From NCBI RefSeq assembly GCF_943169825.2, contig NZ_OW968402.1, forward strand, positions 1,364,001 to 1,428,000: DNA of 64,000 nucleotides, read 5' to 3'. The number at the start of each line of letters is the position of its first letter. Within the stretch, counting starts at the first letter, position 1. The notes below the pieces were generated by a model that did no database searches, was not told the origin of the DNA, and was given only the letters and a program-made list of their open reading frames with translations. Shown in pieces: positions 1 through 9,002 of the stretch. Both the position numbers and the translations under genes were made by a program. The stretch comes from Varibaculum prostatecancerukia (GTDB taxonomy: Bacteria; Actinomycetota; Actinomycetes; Actinomycetales; Actinomycetaceae).

Positions 1-419
1 AGGCGCGAGTTTGGCAGGGTGAAGGGCATGCGCCCTTGGAACTGAACTACCGGTTGTTCTCCCAACTTTCCACTAACTTTTACCCGGGTGGAAACCCCGC
101 TCATTTCTTGTGTACGACTGGCCTGCCAAAGATAAAAACCTAAAACCACGCAAGCAGCTACTGCCACTATCGCGAGCAAAGCCAACCACCACTTCAGAAT
201 ACGGGCAGGCACCGGGGTCTTCTTGGCGGATACTTCCGTTTTTCGAGAGGGGTAACGCCGCGCTCGCAGTGCTATCGGGGATAGGTGAGGACGTTTGGGC
301 GGGGCAAGGGGGGTAGGTTGCGGGATTCTATCCCCGAAAATAGTTGCGCCCGACTCTCCCTTTTGTAGGTGATCTTCCGGCATAGCTGCCGATCCCGCCA
401 AGGGCTTTTGATTCTTCAT
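1..419 (-). CDS. Probable FKBP-type peptidyl-prolyl isomerase, 5' part only
   Basis: This is the N-terminal part of a membrane-anchored protein that runs off the window edge; 139 codons are visible. Its ATG overlaps the pafA stop (ATGA arrangement), so it is translationally coupled to pafA. It has a polar, Pro/Arg-rich N-terminus of about 73 residues, one membrane segment at about residues 74-98, then the start of an extracytoplasmic domain containing VSGKLGEQP. In many actinobacteria the gene after pafA is a secreted FKBP-type isomerase, and the visible sequence fits. The catalytic FKBP domain itself lies outside the window, so the function is inferred from position and the opening of the domain. 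Confidence 0.55.
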   Translation of the reverse strand, partial: MKNQKPLAGSAAMPEDHLQKGESGATIFGDRIPQPTPLAPPKRPHLSPIALRARRYPSRKTEVSAKKTPVPARILKWWLALLAIVAVAACVVLGFYLWQASRTQEMSGVSTRVKVSGKLGEQPVVQFQGRMPFTLPNSR

Positions 420-1798
420 GCTCGCTCCTGTAGTTCGAGCAACAGTTTATCGAGGATTTCGCCCTCACTTGCAAAAGGATCCCCGAGCATCACCGTTGGC
501 ATTTTAGATTCATCAATGCGTACGTGTAACCAGTCTACTGAAACATCTCTACGTAGCCGCTCCGCTTCCCGTAAAACCTTGCCCCGGATATTTGCCCTGG
601 TAGTGCAGGGAGGATAAGTTTTCGCAGTCGCTATTTCTTCACGGGTTAGCAATTGTCGCATCAGTCCTGCCCGCTTCAGCGCCGGGGCTAGACCAGCCGC
701 AGTAATATCGTGATAAGCCAAATCAAGACGCGAAATCACCGCCGAGTTCATAGGAACCTGGTGCCGCTTTGCACTTTGCTCCAGAAGATTCTTCTTAATC
801 ACCCAATCTATCTCGGTGTTTACCGCCCCAAAGTCTTCTTCCTGGAAACATTGCAGGGTCCGCTCCCACAGTTCTAAGGGGTCAAAATCGCCTACTTTTA
901 TCCGTTCCCGGGTAGCTTCCAACTCCCCGGCATCACTTAGAGTGTTAATAACCCGCTGGTAGATACGGTTTTGAATCTCTACCGCATCTAGGTAACCGCC
1001 CGCCTTGAGCTTTAGGGGAGCCCGCCCCGATAAATCCGCGTTAATTTCTCGAATTGCGCTCATCGGGTCAGCAATTGCCAGGTCAGCCAGATTAAGCGAA
1101 CAGTCAATCGCATCCAGTAAAGCAATCGTCATCCCCACTTTTAGGGCGGTAGTGGCTTCACCGATATTAGAGTCCCCTACGATTACGTGCATCCGGCGAT
1201 ATTCGCTAGAGTCCGCGAGCGGTTCATCACGAGTGTTGATAATGGGACGCGCCCGGGTAGTGGCCGCCGAAATCGGATCATACATTTTATCGGCGCGCTG
1301 AGAGAAATGATATCCTCCCTCTTCATCGATTAGCCCGGCTCCCACCAGGATTTGGCGGGTAATAAAGAAGGCGATTAGCGCATCTGCCATTCCCATAAAA
1401 TCGGCGGAGCGATGCAGCAGATAGTTTTCGTGGCACCCGCAAGAGTTCCCCTGAGAGTCACGATTATTCTTAAAAAGGTGAATCTGACCGTTAATACCAT
1501 CAGCTGCTAGTTGCTGATTAGTGGTGGCTACCAGATCGGAAAAAATTTCTTGTCCCGCTATGTCTTGCGCCAGTAAATCCGTTAAGCAGTCACATTCGGC
1601 AGTCGCATATTCCGGATGTGCCCCCACATCCAGGTAAAGGCGTCCTCCGTTACCTAAGAACACATTGGAGGAACGATGACGGTTAACTACCGGGTTGAAG
1701 AGGCGGCGTGCAGCCTGTTCCGCATCGATGGGGGGACGCCCCTGAGGGGCAGCACAAATAATGCCATACTCGGTTTCTATCCCGAAGATTCTCCGCAA
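416..1798 (-). CDS. pafA: Pup--protein ligase PafA
   Basis: PafA uses ATP to join the C-terminal glutamate of Pup to lysines of target proteins. The 460-residue protein opens with the family signature IETEYGI (residues 7-13) and carries the GGRLYLDVGAHPEY motif, with the probable catalytic Asp at 57. The length is normal for the family. It lies 3 bp downstream of pup and after dop in one minus-strand operon, and its stop overlaps the start of the next gene. Related to Dop (2012-3619), but lacks the long insertion after the N-terminal motif that marks Dop. Confidence 0.95.
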   Translation of the reverse strand: MRRIFGIETEYGIICAAPQGRPPIDAEQAARRLFNPVVNRHRSSNVFLGNGGRLYLDVGAHPEYATAECDCLTDLLAQDIAGQEIFSDLVATTNQQLAADGINGQIHLFKNNRDSQGNSCGCHENYLLHRSADFMGMADALIAFFITRQILVGAGLIDEEGGYHFSQRADKMYDPISAATTRARPIINTRDEPLADSSEYRRMHVIVGDSNIGEATTALKVGMTIALLDAIDCSLNLADLAIADPMSAIREINADLSGRAPLKLKAGGYLDAVEIQNRIYQRVINTLSDAGELEATRERIKVGDFDPLELWERTLQCFQEEDFGAVNTEIDWVIKKNLLEQSAKRHQVPMNSAVISRLDLAYHDITAAGLAPALKRAGLMRQLLTREEIATAKTYPPCTTRANIRGKVLREAERLRRDVSVDWLHVRIDESKMPTVMLGDPFASEGEILDKLLLELQERA

Positions 1799-1801
1799 GG
1801 G

Positions 1802-1984
1802 TTATTCCCCACCCTTTTGTACGAAGCCTTCCACAAAGGCTTGGGCATCGGTTTCCAGCACGGTATCGATTTGCTCTAAGAGGGCGTCTATCGCGGGAGC
1901 GTTGATTTGTACCTGCGCAGCTTCTACCGCCTCGTCAAGAGCATCATTCTTCCCGCCGGGGGCATTTATTTGTTCCTGTACCAC
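1802..1984 (-). CDS. pup: Prokaryotic ubiquitin-like protein Pup
   Basis: Pup is the small, mostly disordered protein tag attached by PafA. The gene codes for 60 residues and ends in QKGGE, so it already has the C-terminal Glu needed for ligation; forms ending in Gln must first be deamidated by Dop. The start is GTG, preceded by a clear AGGAGG nine bases upstream. A longer helical stretch lies in the C-terminal half (about residues 30-52), which is the ATPase-binding part in known Pups. It sits between dop and pafA. Confidence 0.95.
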   Translation of the reverse strand: MVQEQINAPGGKNDALDEAVEAAQVQINAPAIDALLEQIDTVLETDAQAFVEGFVQKGGE

Positions 1985-2011
1985 TTTTATTTCCTCCTAA
2001 TAGGGTAAAGC

Positions 2012-3619
2012 CTAGAATTTTTTTACCGGTTTTTCCTTATCGCCGCTTTTGGCAAGGGCGCGGGCAAAAGCGGCGGCGTCCCCTTTTTCGAGGGCGCGCA
2101 TTTCTGCTTCACTGGCGCAACGCGCCGGATCCCCCAGGTTGAAGCGTAAAAGTTTTTCGCCCCCTAAGTCTAGGAGCAGCGATTCCCACGATCCTTTCTT
2201 GACCTGGGGAAGTTTAGCTACCGCCATGCCTCGCACCCAGGCTCGCCCTCCGCGCGGAGGCTGCGAGACTGCTTGCGATACTTCTGCCTCGCTAAACAGT
2301 TGCTCGACCATTCCGGCTGCGCACAGACTTTCAAAAATCCCCGGCTCTAATGCAGCCCACTGCAAATCCAGGGCTTGCAGTTTCGGGTGATCCCATTCGC
2401 AACTAAGCCGCTTACGCATCCGTTCCAAGAGCTGAAATTTTCCTACCCACTCTACTTTGCGCGCCGCCTGCGCGCGGTCAGTCGCTAAGGAATCGAGGAT
2501 TTGCTGCCAGTCGGCAAGCAAAGCGGCACTGGCTTCCTCTGCTCCCCCACGTTTTTCTAACGCCCCGTCGATAGCGAGCAGGATTTCCTTTTGAATCTGA
2601 AGGGCGGTAAGCGCTCCCGAGGCGGTTTCCAGGCGATGGGTCAGCGACAAGTCATGGGAAACTGCCCAGGTTTCCTCTACCGGATCAGTAGTGATTCGCA
2701 GGTCTTCCAGGACTTTCAGCTCCGAGGGATTCGCGTTTTCCAGGAACCACAAGTAAGCAGCGGTACTCCCTAACCGCAGGTAGGTTGAATATTGGAAACG
2801 GTTGGCGTCTCCCCCGATAATATGTAGCCGCCGCCACTTGCGGGCATTGGCATGCGGTTCATCTCGGGTATTAACTATAGGCCGGTTAAAGGTAGTTTCT
2901 AGACCAATATCATTTTCTACATAGTCGGCGCGTTGAGAAATCTGGAAACCAGCTTTTTGGGAGCGCTGCCCGATACCTACCCGCCCGGCTCCGCAGATAA
3001 GCGGACGAGTAACCAGGAAGGGAATCAGGTTTTGGGCGAGTTCAAAAAAGTCTAGGTCGCGGCGCAAAAGATAGTTTTCGTGGCTGCCGTAGGCGGCACC
3101 TTTACCGTCTACATTGTTTTTAAAAAGCCGAATGTCATTACCGCTTTGGGCAGCTAGTTGCATTGCGCGGCGAGCAATCAGGTCTCCGGCCGCGTCATAG
3201 AGCGCCCCCTGCTTGGGATCCAAAGTTTCCGGGGAAGAGTATTCCGGGTGGGCATGATCCACATAAAGGCGTGCGCCGTTAGTCAGTACGCAGGCGCTCG
3301 GCTTGGGCAGCGCAGTCTCTTGGGCGCTGGGGCGGGCAACCGCGCGCACTCCGGGACCTGCAGGTGCCAGTTGCTCGGGATTATTGGTTAGCTGCGAGGG
3401 GTCAGCCTCGCGGGGGCTGAGGGAGAATCCTCGCATATCCTGCAGGGGATTTTCGCCCTCATAATCCCAAGTAACTGCCTCCCAGGGGCGCGATTGATCC
3501 CGGTAGGCAGCCACTACCTGAGTAGAGAGGGCAACCGGATTGGCATAGATATTTCCCGGCTGGATAATCCCGAACTCAGTTTCGGTGCCTAAGGGACGAT
3601 TAATAGCGTTTTCGGTCAT
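2012..3619 (-). CDS. dop: Pup deamidase/depupylase Dop
   Basis: Dop removes Pup from tagged proteins and, in other species, deamidates Pup. The 535-residue protein starts with the signature TETEFGIIQPGN (residues 12-23) followed by the long insertion typical of Dop, and has ARLYVDHAHPEYSSPE with the probable nucleophilic/catalytic Asp at 121. ATG start with GGAGAAACC just upstream. Eight bases separate it from the ATPase gene. Because Pup here already ends in Glu, depupylation is presumably the needed activity. Confidence 0.95.
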   Translation of the reverse strand: MTENAINRPLGTETEFGIIQPGNIYANPVALSTQVVAAYRDQSRPWEAVTWDYEGENPLQDMRGFSLSPREADPSQLTNNPEQLAPAGPGVRAVARPSAQETALPKPSACVLTNGARLYVDHAHPEYSSPETLDPKQGALYDAAGDLIARRAMQLAAQSGNDIRLFKNNVDGKGAAYGSHENYLLRRDLDFFELAQNLIPFLVTRPLICGAGRVGIGQRSQKAGFQISQRADYVENDIGLETTFNRPIVNTRDEPHANARKWRRLHIIGGDANRFQYSTYLRLGSTAAYLWFLENANPSELKVLEDLRITTDPVEETWAVSHDLSLTHRLETASGALTALQIQKEILLAIDGALEKRGGAEEASAALLADWQQILDSLATDRAQAARKVEWVGKFQLLERMRKRLSCEWDHPKLQALDLQWAALEPGIFESLCAAGMVEQLFSEAEVSQAVSQPPRGGRAWVRGMAVAKLPQVKKGSWESLLLDLGGEKLLRFNLGDPARCASEAEMRALEKGDAAAFARALAKSGDKEKPVKKF

Positions 3620-3627
3620 GGTTTCTC

Positions 3628-5169
3628 CTATTGCAGGCTACGCACGTCCACTATCCGCGTGCCTCTCACTCCCAGAGTTCGCGCCCATTCACCGGGATCA
3701 GTGGAAGCTCCCAGAGCCGCGGTTTCTCGGATTTCTTCTGCGGCGGCACTTTCCACGTGACTAAAACTTAAACCATTAACTTTGCCCTGATTTTGCAGCG
3801 AATCTTTAATCGCGGCTTTCTTTGCCCGCTCCACAATGGAAGCAATCATCGCTCCGGAAAGCAGCGAATGCGCATACACTATTTCTCGTTTACCGTTCTC
3901 ATAAGCAACTTCATAAATCTGGGTGCGTGGGGATTCCTCCGCAAGCAAAGCCACCAGTTTTTCCCGCAGTTTTTCCCGCCCAGCTGCGGGAGAAGTTTCC
4001 TCCTCGATTTCTACTGGCACGTTATTTCCCAGGTGAATATCAAAAATTTGCCCGGCCTGCTCCAAATTAGGTCGCTCAATGCGGACCCGTACATCCAGGC
4101 GCCCCGGTCGCAGCACTGCGGGATCAATCATGTCTTCGCGGTTAGATGCCCCAATCACGATTACATTAGAAAGCGCCTCTACCCCATCAATCTCGGAGAG
4201 CAACTGGGGAACAATCATAGTTTCCACATCGGAAGAAATCCCTGAGCCTCGGGTACGGAACAGTGCCTCCATCTCGTCAAAGAAAATCACTACCGGATGC
4301 TCGTTGCTAGCAAGTTGGCGCGCCCGCGAAAAAATCGCCCGGATTTGCCGCTCGGTTTCCCCTACGAACTTAGAGAGCAGTTCCGGGCCTTTTATTGACA
4401 AGAAATAGGAGGATTTTCCCTGGGCGTTTGCCCCTAAGGATGTAGCTACTGCCTTGGCTATCAGGGTTTTTCCGCAACCGGGCGGGCCATAAAGCAAGAT
4501 TCCTTTCGGGGCGCTCAGCCCGTAGCGCCGATAAAGTTCGGGGTGTATAAACGGCAGCTCTACGGCGTCTCGGATAGTTTCAATCTGCTTTTCCAATCCT
4601 CCAATCTGTTTATAGGAAACATTGGGGATTTGGGGAGCGAGCAGCTGCTCGACCTCTCCTCTTTGGACTTTTTGCACTGCAATCCCGCTGCGTGCTTCCA
4701 GCAACAGCGAGTCCCCTACCTGCACTTTTCCAACCAGGGGAGCCGCTAACGGAACGATCTCCGTATCGGTATTTGCCAGCCGCACCAGGACGCGCCCCTT
4801 AGACATCACCTCTCCTACCTGCGCCAAGGTGCCGGTATGGGGATAGGAAAGGATTTTAGAAACCACCATTTCCTCATTAACTAAAACTTCTATCCCGACC
4901 TGTAAATGTTCTGCTTTCACGTCCGGGTGTACTCGCAAGACCATCGGTTTCCCGTTCAAAAACAGGCGCACCTGACCGGCGTTAACTGGATTTTCGGCAA
5001 TCACTGCCACCGTGGCGGGGGGTTTACCTAGATCAGCAAGCTGTTGGTGGATCGCCACTACCTGTTCGCGAGCTGCCCCCAGAGCTGCTGATAGCCGCTT
5101 ATTTTTCCCCTTTAAGGAAATAACTTCGCTTTTTAGCGCCTGCAACTGCTCTTCATTAGCATCCGGCAT
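3628..5169 (-). CDS. arc: Proteasome-type AAA+ ATPase (Mpa/ARC)
   Basis: Hexameric ring ATPase that recognises Pup and unfolds pupylated proteins. The 513 residues show an N-terminal coiled coil (about 5-47), tandem OB-fold region (about 55-165), Walker A GPPGCGKT (228-235) and Walker B FFDE (about 296-299). The C-terminus ends in VDVRSLQ and does not carry the GQYL-type tail used by mycobacterial Mpa to dock on the 20S core. No prcA or prcB is present in the window. This resembles the Corynebacterium ARC situation, where pupylation exists without a proteasome. First clear pupylation gene of the operon; start supported by AAAGGAAAC upstream. Confidence 0.93.
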   Translation of the reverse strand: MPDANEEQLQALKSEVISLKGKNKRLSAALGAAREQVVAIHQQLADLGKPPATVAVIAENPVNAGQVRLFLNGKPMVLRVHPDVKAEHLQVGIEVLVNEEMVVSKILSYPHTGTLAQVGEVMSKGRVLVRLANTDTEIVPLAAPLVGKVQVGDSLLLEARSGIAVQKVQRGEVEQLLAPQIPNVSYKQIGGLEKQIETIRDAVELPFIHPELYRRYGLSAPKGILLYGPPGCGKTLIAKAVATSLGANAQGKSSYFLSIKGPELLSKFVGETERQIRAIFSRARQLASNEHPVVIFFDEMEALFRTRGSGISSDVETMIVPQLLSEIDGVEALSNVIVIGASNREDMIDPAVLRPGRLDVRVRIERPNLEQAGQIFDIHLGNNVPVEIEEETSPAAGREKLREKLVALLAEESPRTQIYEVAYENGKREIVYAHSLLSGAMIASIVERAKKAAIKDSLQNQGKVNGLSFSHVESAAAEEIRETAALGASTDPGEWARTLGVRGTRIVDVRSLQ

Positions 5170-5248
5170 GAGTTTCCTTTCCCTAAAGCTCTTTCAGCCT
5201 ATTAGTTTTGCCCGCTAGCTGCCGCAAGTGTCCAAGGTGGCAAACATT

Positions 5249-6355
5249 TTAGGAGGGCGCACCCAAGCTAGTGTCGGGCTCAGGCGGGGGTGAACTGACT
5301 TCAGATCTATTACCACGTACCCAGTATTCGGCGCGGTTCACTAGGTCGCGGCGCACCCGGCGAGTCTTCCTCTCCGCAGGGTTGCGTTGCCCGACTTGTA
5401 CCTCTTCCCAGTTGTTTTCCGGATTCCATTGCCCCCCGTTGATTTTCGCCGCTTTAGTAGCATTACCGAGTTTTTTCGGTCTTGCGGATTCTGGCGCCAA
5501 AGTGCGGCAAGTAACCAAGAAGCCGGTGTGTCCCACCATCTGATGTTCCGGTCGCAGCGCTAACCCCTCGGTATGCCATTGTCTTTGGATAGTTTCCTCG
5601 CTGGCAGTAAACCCATAACGCCCATCACTTCTAAGCGCCTCTACCAGGGTAGACATCTGAGTAACGGTAGTAACGTAACAGCACAGCACCCCTCCGGGAA
5701 CCAGCAGCTTATAGAGGGTATCGAGGTGGCTCCAAGGGTCTAGCAGGTCGATGACAGCGCGATCAAAATAGTGGTTGCCGTAAATATTTTCCAGGTTGAT
5801 TTCCCCGAGGGAGCCGCGGCGTAGCTGCCAGGCAGGATGGGGCTGAGCAAACCACAAATCCACGTTCGCCTGGGCGATATCGGCGAAGTCTTCTCGTTCT
5901 TCTAGCGAAACCAACTCCCCGGTTTCCCCGATCATTTCTAATAATGAAATCGTGAGCGCCCCAGAACCCGCTCCACATTCAAAAACGCGAGCACCAGCGA
6001 AGATGTCGGCAGATTGCAGGATTTGAGCCGCATCCTTCGGGTAGATAATGGCGGCACCTCGGGGCATCGAGAGGGTATAGTCCAGGCGGCGCGGGCGAAA
6101 AGCCAAGAATTCTCGCCCTTCCCGGGAACGAATCAGGGTACCTTCTTCTCGCCCTAGCAGCTCCGCCAAAGCGAAAGAAGCTTTCGCAGTGTTAAACCAA
6201 CCATTTTGGGTGATAGTGACAGTATGTAAATCCCCGGAGGCACCTTGGAGCTGCACCCGGTCACCTACCCGAAAGGCTCCCCTCCGGCGCCCGAGGGCAC
6301 CCCTTCGGCCCGCGTCCGCTTGTGCCTGCGCATTTGCTGGTTCTTTGTGAGTCAT
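5249..6355 (-). CDS. trmI: tRNA (adenine-N1)-methyltransferase TrmI
   Basis: Methylates N1 of adenine 58 in the T-loop of tRNAs using S-adenosylmethionine. It shows an N-terminal small domain, the motif YTLSMPRGAAIIYPKD typical of the family, and the SAM-binding loop FECGAGSGAL near residues 125-134. The C-terminal tail of about 60 residues is Arg-rich and longer than in many homologues. I prefer the ATG at 6355 (368 aa), preceded by AGGAAG; an in-frame start at 6403 would add 16 residues and reach almost to the divergent gene at 6418. TrmI is commonly next to the pupylation ATPase in actinobacteria, with the recB-like gene divergent on its other side. Confidence 0.9.
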   Translation of the reverse strand: MTHKEPANAQAQADAGRRGALGRRRGAFRVGDRVQLQGASGDLHTVTITQNGWFNTAKASFALAELLGREEGTLIRSREGREFLAFRPRRLDYTLSMPRGAAIIYPKDAAQILQSADIFAGARVFECGAGSGALTISLLEMIGETGELVSLEEREDFADIAQANVDLWFAQPHPAWQLRRGSLGEINLENIYGNHYFDRAVIDLLDPWSHLDTLYKLLVPGGVLCCYVTTVTQMSTLVEALRSDGRYGFTASEETIQRQWHTEGLALRPEHQMVGHTGFLVTCRTLAPESARPKKLGNATKAAKINGGQWNPENNWEEVQVGQRNPAERKTRRVRRDLVNRAEYWVRGNRSEVSSPPPEPDTSLGAPS

Positions 6356-6417
6356 CTTCCTAATTCTAGCGGTTATTAGTTTCTTCAGGCACGGCGCCCT
6401 CACCCTAGAATACTGTT

Positions 6418-7278
6418 ATGAGTTCTTCTAAACGCGCCGCTGCCCTTTCCCCCTCTAGAATCGGTACTTTTCGCAACTGTCCCCTACAGTTCCGTTTCCA
6501 GGTAATCGATAAACTCCCCACTAAAGAATCTCAGGTACGTCAGCGAGGAACCTTGGTACATGCGGCGCTGGAGCATCTTTTCGACCTGCCAGCTCCAGAG
6601 CGCACTTTTTCCGCAGCTAGCAGCAAAATGGAAGAAGCTTGGGAAAAAACAGTTAGCGAAAAACCGGATTTACTGACCGAACTTTTCGAGGAAGACAAAA
6701 GTGAAGAAAACCAGTTCTTAGAAACTGCCCGCCAGCTGTTAGCTAATTATTTTCAGATGGAAAACCCCGATCGCCTAAGCCCCGCCCACCGAGAAAAATA
6801 TCTGCGAGTTACTGATAAAGAGCGCCTTAACCTGCATGGGTACATTGATCGGGTAGATATTTCTCCCACCGGCTTGGTGCGAATCGTGGATTATAAAACC
6901 GGTAAAGCCCCTGCCGAGCGCTATATCGCCCCCTATCAGTTCCAGATTCGTTTTTATGCGCTGCTGTGGTATCTAACGCAAGGGGAACTGCCTGCCCGCC
7001 TACAATTACTGTTCCTAAAAGACCGCCAGGTCTACACCTACACCCCCACCCCGGCCGATATCGACGCCACCAGCGAGGAAATCCTCGCGGTTTGGGAACA
7101 AATCGCTGCCCAGGCACGTTCGGGTTACTTCCCGCCGCGTCGCTCCCCGCTGTGTAATTGGTGCGACTACCGCGCTTACTGCCCACTCATGGAGGGAACC
7201 GCCCCGGAGATTTCCAGTGAGGGCGTGGCACAGCTGCTTACTGTCCAGGCAGATTTAGAGGACGAAACATCCCTTTAA
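6418..7278 (+). CDS. RecB-family (PD-(D/E)XK) nuclease with Fe-S cysteines
   Basis: Stand-alone nuclease of the RecB/Cas4/AddB superfamily, 286 residues. The catalytic residues are visible as His48 in GTLVHAALEH, Asp144, Asp158 and Lys160 in VDYKTGK, followed by the QxxxY-like region near 174-180. Four cysteines, Cys21 near the N-terminus and Cys246/249/255 in PLCNWCDYRAYC, form the arrangement that binds a 4Fe-4S cluster in Cas4 and AddB. No cas genes or helicase lie nearby. It is divergent from trmI, a common actinobacterial neighbourhood. The cellular substrate is unknown. Confidence 0.85.
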   Translation: MSSSKRAAALSPSRIGTFRNCPLQFRFQVIDKLPTKESQVRQRGTLVHAALEHLFDLPAPERTFSAASSKMEEAWEKTVSEKPDLLTELFEEDKSEENQFLETARQLLANYFQMENPDRLSPAHREKYLRVTDKERLNLHGYIDRVDISPTGLVRIVDYKTGKAPAERYIAPYQFQIRFYALLWYLTQGELPARLQLLFLKDRQVYTYTPTPADIDATSEEILAVWEQIAAQARSGYFPPRRSPLCNWCDYRAYCPLMEGTAPEISSEGVAQLLTVQADLEDETSL

Positions 7279-7916
7279 GCCAAAAGCTCTTTAACATCCT
7301 GTAGGCTCATCTGGGCTACCGAGCTAAAACGTGCCGCGGAGATTTCAGGAATATCCCTTCCCCCTACCAACGCTAATCTTGCCCCCGCGTCCTTACCGGA
7401 GGCTAGTCCGGGCGCAGAATCTTCTACTACCAAGCAATTTTCTATCGGTACTTGCAACCTGCGCGCCGCCAGCCGGTAGGGGTCGCCAAAAGGTTTTTGC
7501 CGCATATTCGGCTCGGTGCCGGTCACCATCACTTCTAGAGAACCTGCGGGGGCGGTGGCGCATACCTCGCGCACCAAAATTTCATAAGAAGCTGACACCA
7601 GAGCAGTGGGAATCTTAGCTGCAGCCAGTTCCCTTAGTAGTTCACGCGCCCCCGCCATCCAGGGAACTCCTTGGTGAATATAAAAGTCATGCATCTTTGA
7701 AATCATCATCTCGATGACCTCGTGAGGTGATAGCGGCAGATTTTTGCGCTCAATCATTATCGAGGCGCTATTAACCAGGGAGTTTCCGGTTAAGGCCTGC
7801 CCGTCCTCGTAGCTCCATACCTGGCCAAAATCAGCAGCTATCTCCTCTTCTGCGCGTTGCCAGAGTGGCTCGGAATCAATTAAGGTTCCGTCCATATCAA
7901 AAAGAACAGCCCCCAT
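7275..7916 (-). CDS. HAD-superfamily phosphatase, phosphoglucomutase-like
   Basis: Haloacid dehalogenase-type hydrolase of 213 residues with motif I FDMDGTL (Asp7, Asp9), a helical cap, the motif III lysine in QKPFGDPY and acidic motif IV VVEDSAPGL. This is the subfamily of beta-phosphoglucomutases and sugar-phosphate phosphatases; the substrate cannot be read from sequence. The ATG has a strong AAGGAGGATC upstream. Its 3' end overlaps the convergent nuclease gene by 4 bp. It follows uppP on the same strand by 15 bp and may be co-transcribed with it. Confidence 0.85.
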   Translation of the reverse strand: MGAVLFDMDGTLIDSEPLWQRAEEEIAADFGQVWSYEDGQALTGNSLVNSASIMIERKNLPLSPHEVIEMMISKMHDFYIHQGVPWMAGARELLRELAAAKIPTALVSASYEILVREVCATAPAGSLEVMVTGTEPNMRQKPFGDPYRLAARRLQVPIENCLVVEDSAPGLASGKDAGARLALVGGRDIPEISAARFSSVAQMSLQDVKELLA

Positions 7917-7931
7917 GATCCTCCTTTATTT

Positions 7932-8768
7932 TTAAGCGAAAGCCGAGAGGGCGCCCACGGCCAGGGCGACTCCTACCGCAGACCCTAGTAGCAGCCGGTA
8001 GATGACGAAGGGTGTGAAAGTTTTAGTTTCCAGCAGGCGCATGAACCACACGATCACCGCGTATCCCACAGCGAAAGCCACCACGGTCGCAAGAATCGTA
8101 GCCCCCCAACCTACAGGGTTGTTTCCTACCGATTTAGCGGCCTGGTAAAAGCCGGAAGCAAATACTGCCGGCATCGCCAATAAGAAAGAATAACGGGCAG
8201 CAGCTACCCGGGTAAAACCCATTAGACGTCCGGCAGTAATAGTTCCCCCAGAACGAGAAACCCCCGGTACCAGTGCTAACGCCTGTGCCAAGCCAAAGAG
8301 GATTGCTTGCCCCCAAGAGAGCTGATCCAGGGTTTTTTCTTTCTTACCCCAACGGTCGGCTGCCCCTAAGAACAGGGCGAAGACAATCAGCATCACCACC
8401 GTGATCCACATATTGCGGAACTCTTTTTCAATCCAATCTTGGCCTAGTAGACCTAAGATTCCGATCGGCAGGGAGCCGACGATAATCATCCAGCCCATCC
8501 GGACATCCGGATCGGATTGATTAACTCCGCTGCGCTCGGGGGCAAAAGCTTGGAACCACTTGCCCACTATCCGGCTAATATCTTTCCAAAAGTAGATTAC
8601 AACGGCGGTTTCTGTCCCAATCTGGGTAATTGCCGTGAATGCAGCACCGGGATCCTCACCAAAAAGCGAGCCTAGAATCCGCAGGTGGGCAGAGGAGGAA
8701 ATCGGCAGGAACTCGGTCAATCCCTGCACCAGACCCATAATGATGGCTTCAAAAGTATTCACGACCAC
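7932..8768 (-). CDS. uppP: Undecaprenyl-diphosphatase UppP
   Basis: Integral membrane enzyme that dephosphorylates undecaprenyl diphosphate to recycle the lipid carrier of peptidoglycan synthesis, and can give bacitracin resistance. The 278 residues contain both family motifs: [13 protein letters not shown] (Glu19, His28) and PGVSRSGGT (Ser171, Arg172), within about eight membrane segments. The start is GTG at 8768, or the next GTG at 8762; the weak GGCTAGG upstream does not decide between them. Confidence 0.93.
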   Translation of the reverse strand: MVVNTFEAIIMGLVQGLTEFLPISSSAHLRILGSLFGEDPGAAFTAITQIGTETAVVIYFWKDISRIVGKWFQAFAPERSGVNQSDPDVRMGWMIIVGSLPIGILGLLGQDWIEKEFRNMWITVVMLIVFALFLGAADRWGKKEKTLDQLSWGQAILFGLAQALALVPGVSRSGGTITAGRLMGFTRVAAARYSFLLAMPAVFASGFYQAAKSVGNNPVGWGATILATVVAFAVGYAVIVWFMRLLETKTFTPFVIYRLLLGSAVGVALAVGALSAFA

Positions 8769-9002
8769 CTAGCCTATCGCCTTCGCGGTCGATACTCCCC
8801 TCCTACCTAGGTGTTTTCCCTCACGCCTCACAGTTATTACCTCGGTGCTCCCTTTTGCCGGGGTTGCCCTACTCCAGCTAGCCGCGCTTAGCGACTTTGC
8901 AACTTCGATCGAAACCGCTCATGCTTCTCCAGTTCGCTCCTATTTTCTACTCTTACGCCGTGCCTGAAAACTTCTGCGACCCTTGCCCCTTAGCCTGGAA
9001 AT

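Noticed and set aside
110-316. Small plus-strand reading frame opposite the prolyl isomerase start
   Set aside because: It has no ribosome binding site and lies antisense to a coherent membrane-protein frame coupled to pafA.
6356-6403. Sixteen-residue extension of trmI
   Set aside because: It would leave only 14 bp to the divergent gene, and the ATG at 6355 has AGGAAG upstream.
6418-7278. Possible CRISPR-associated Cas4
   Set aside because: No CRISPR repeats or other cas genes in the window, and the locus next to trmI is a normal chromosomal setting.
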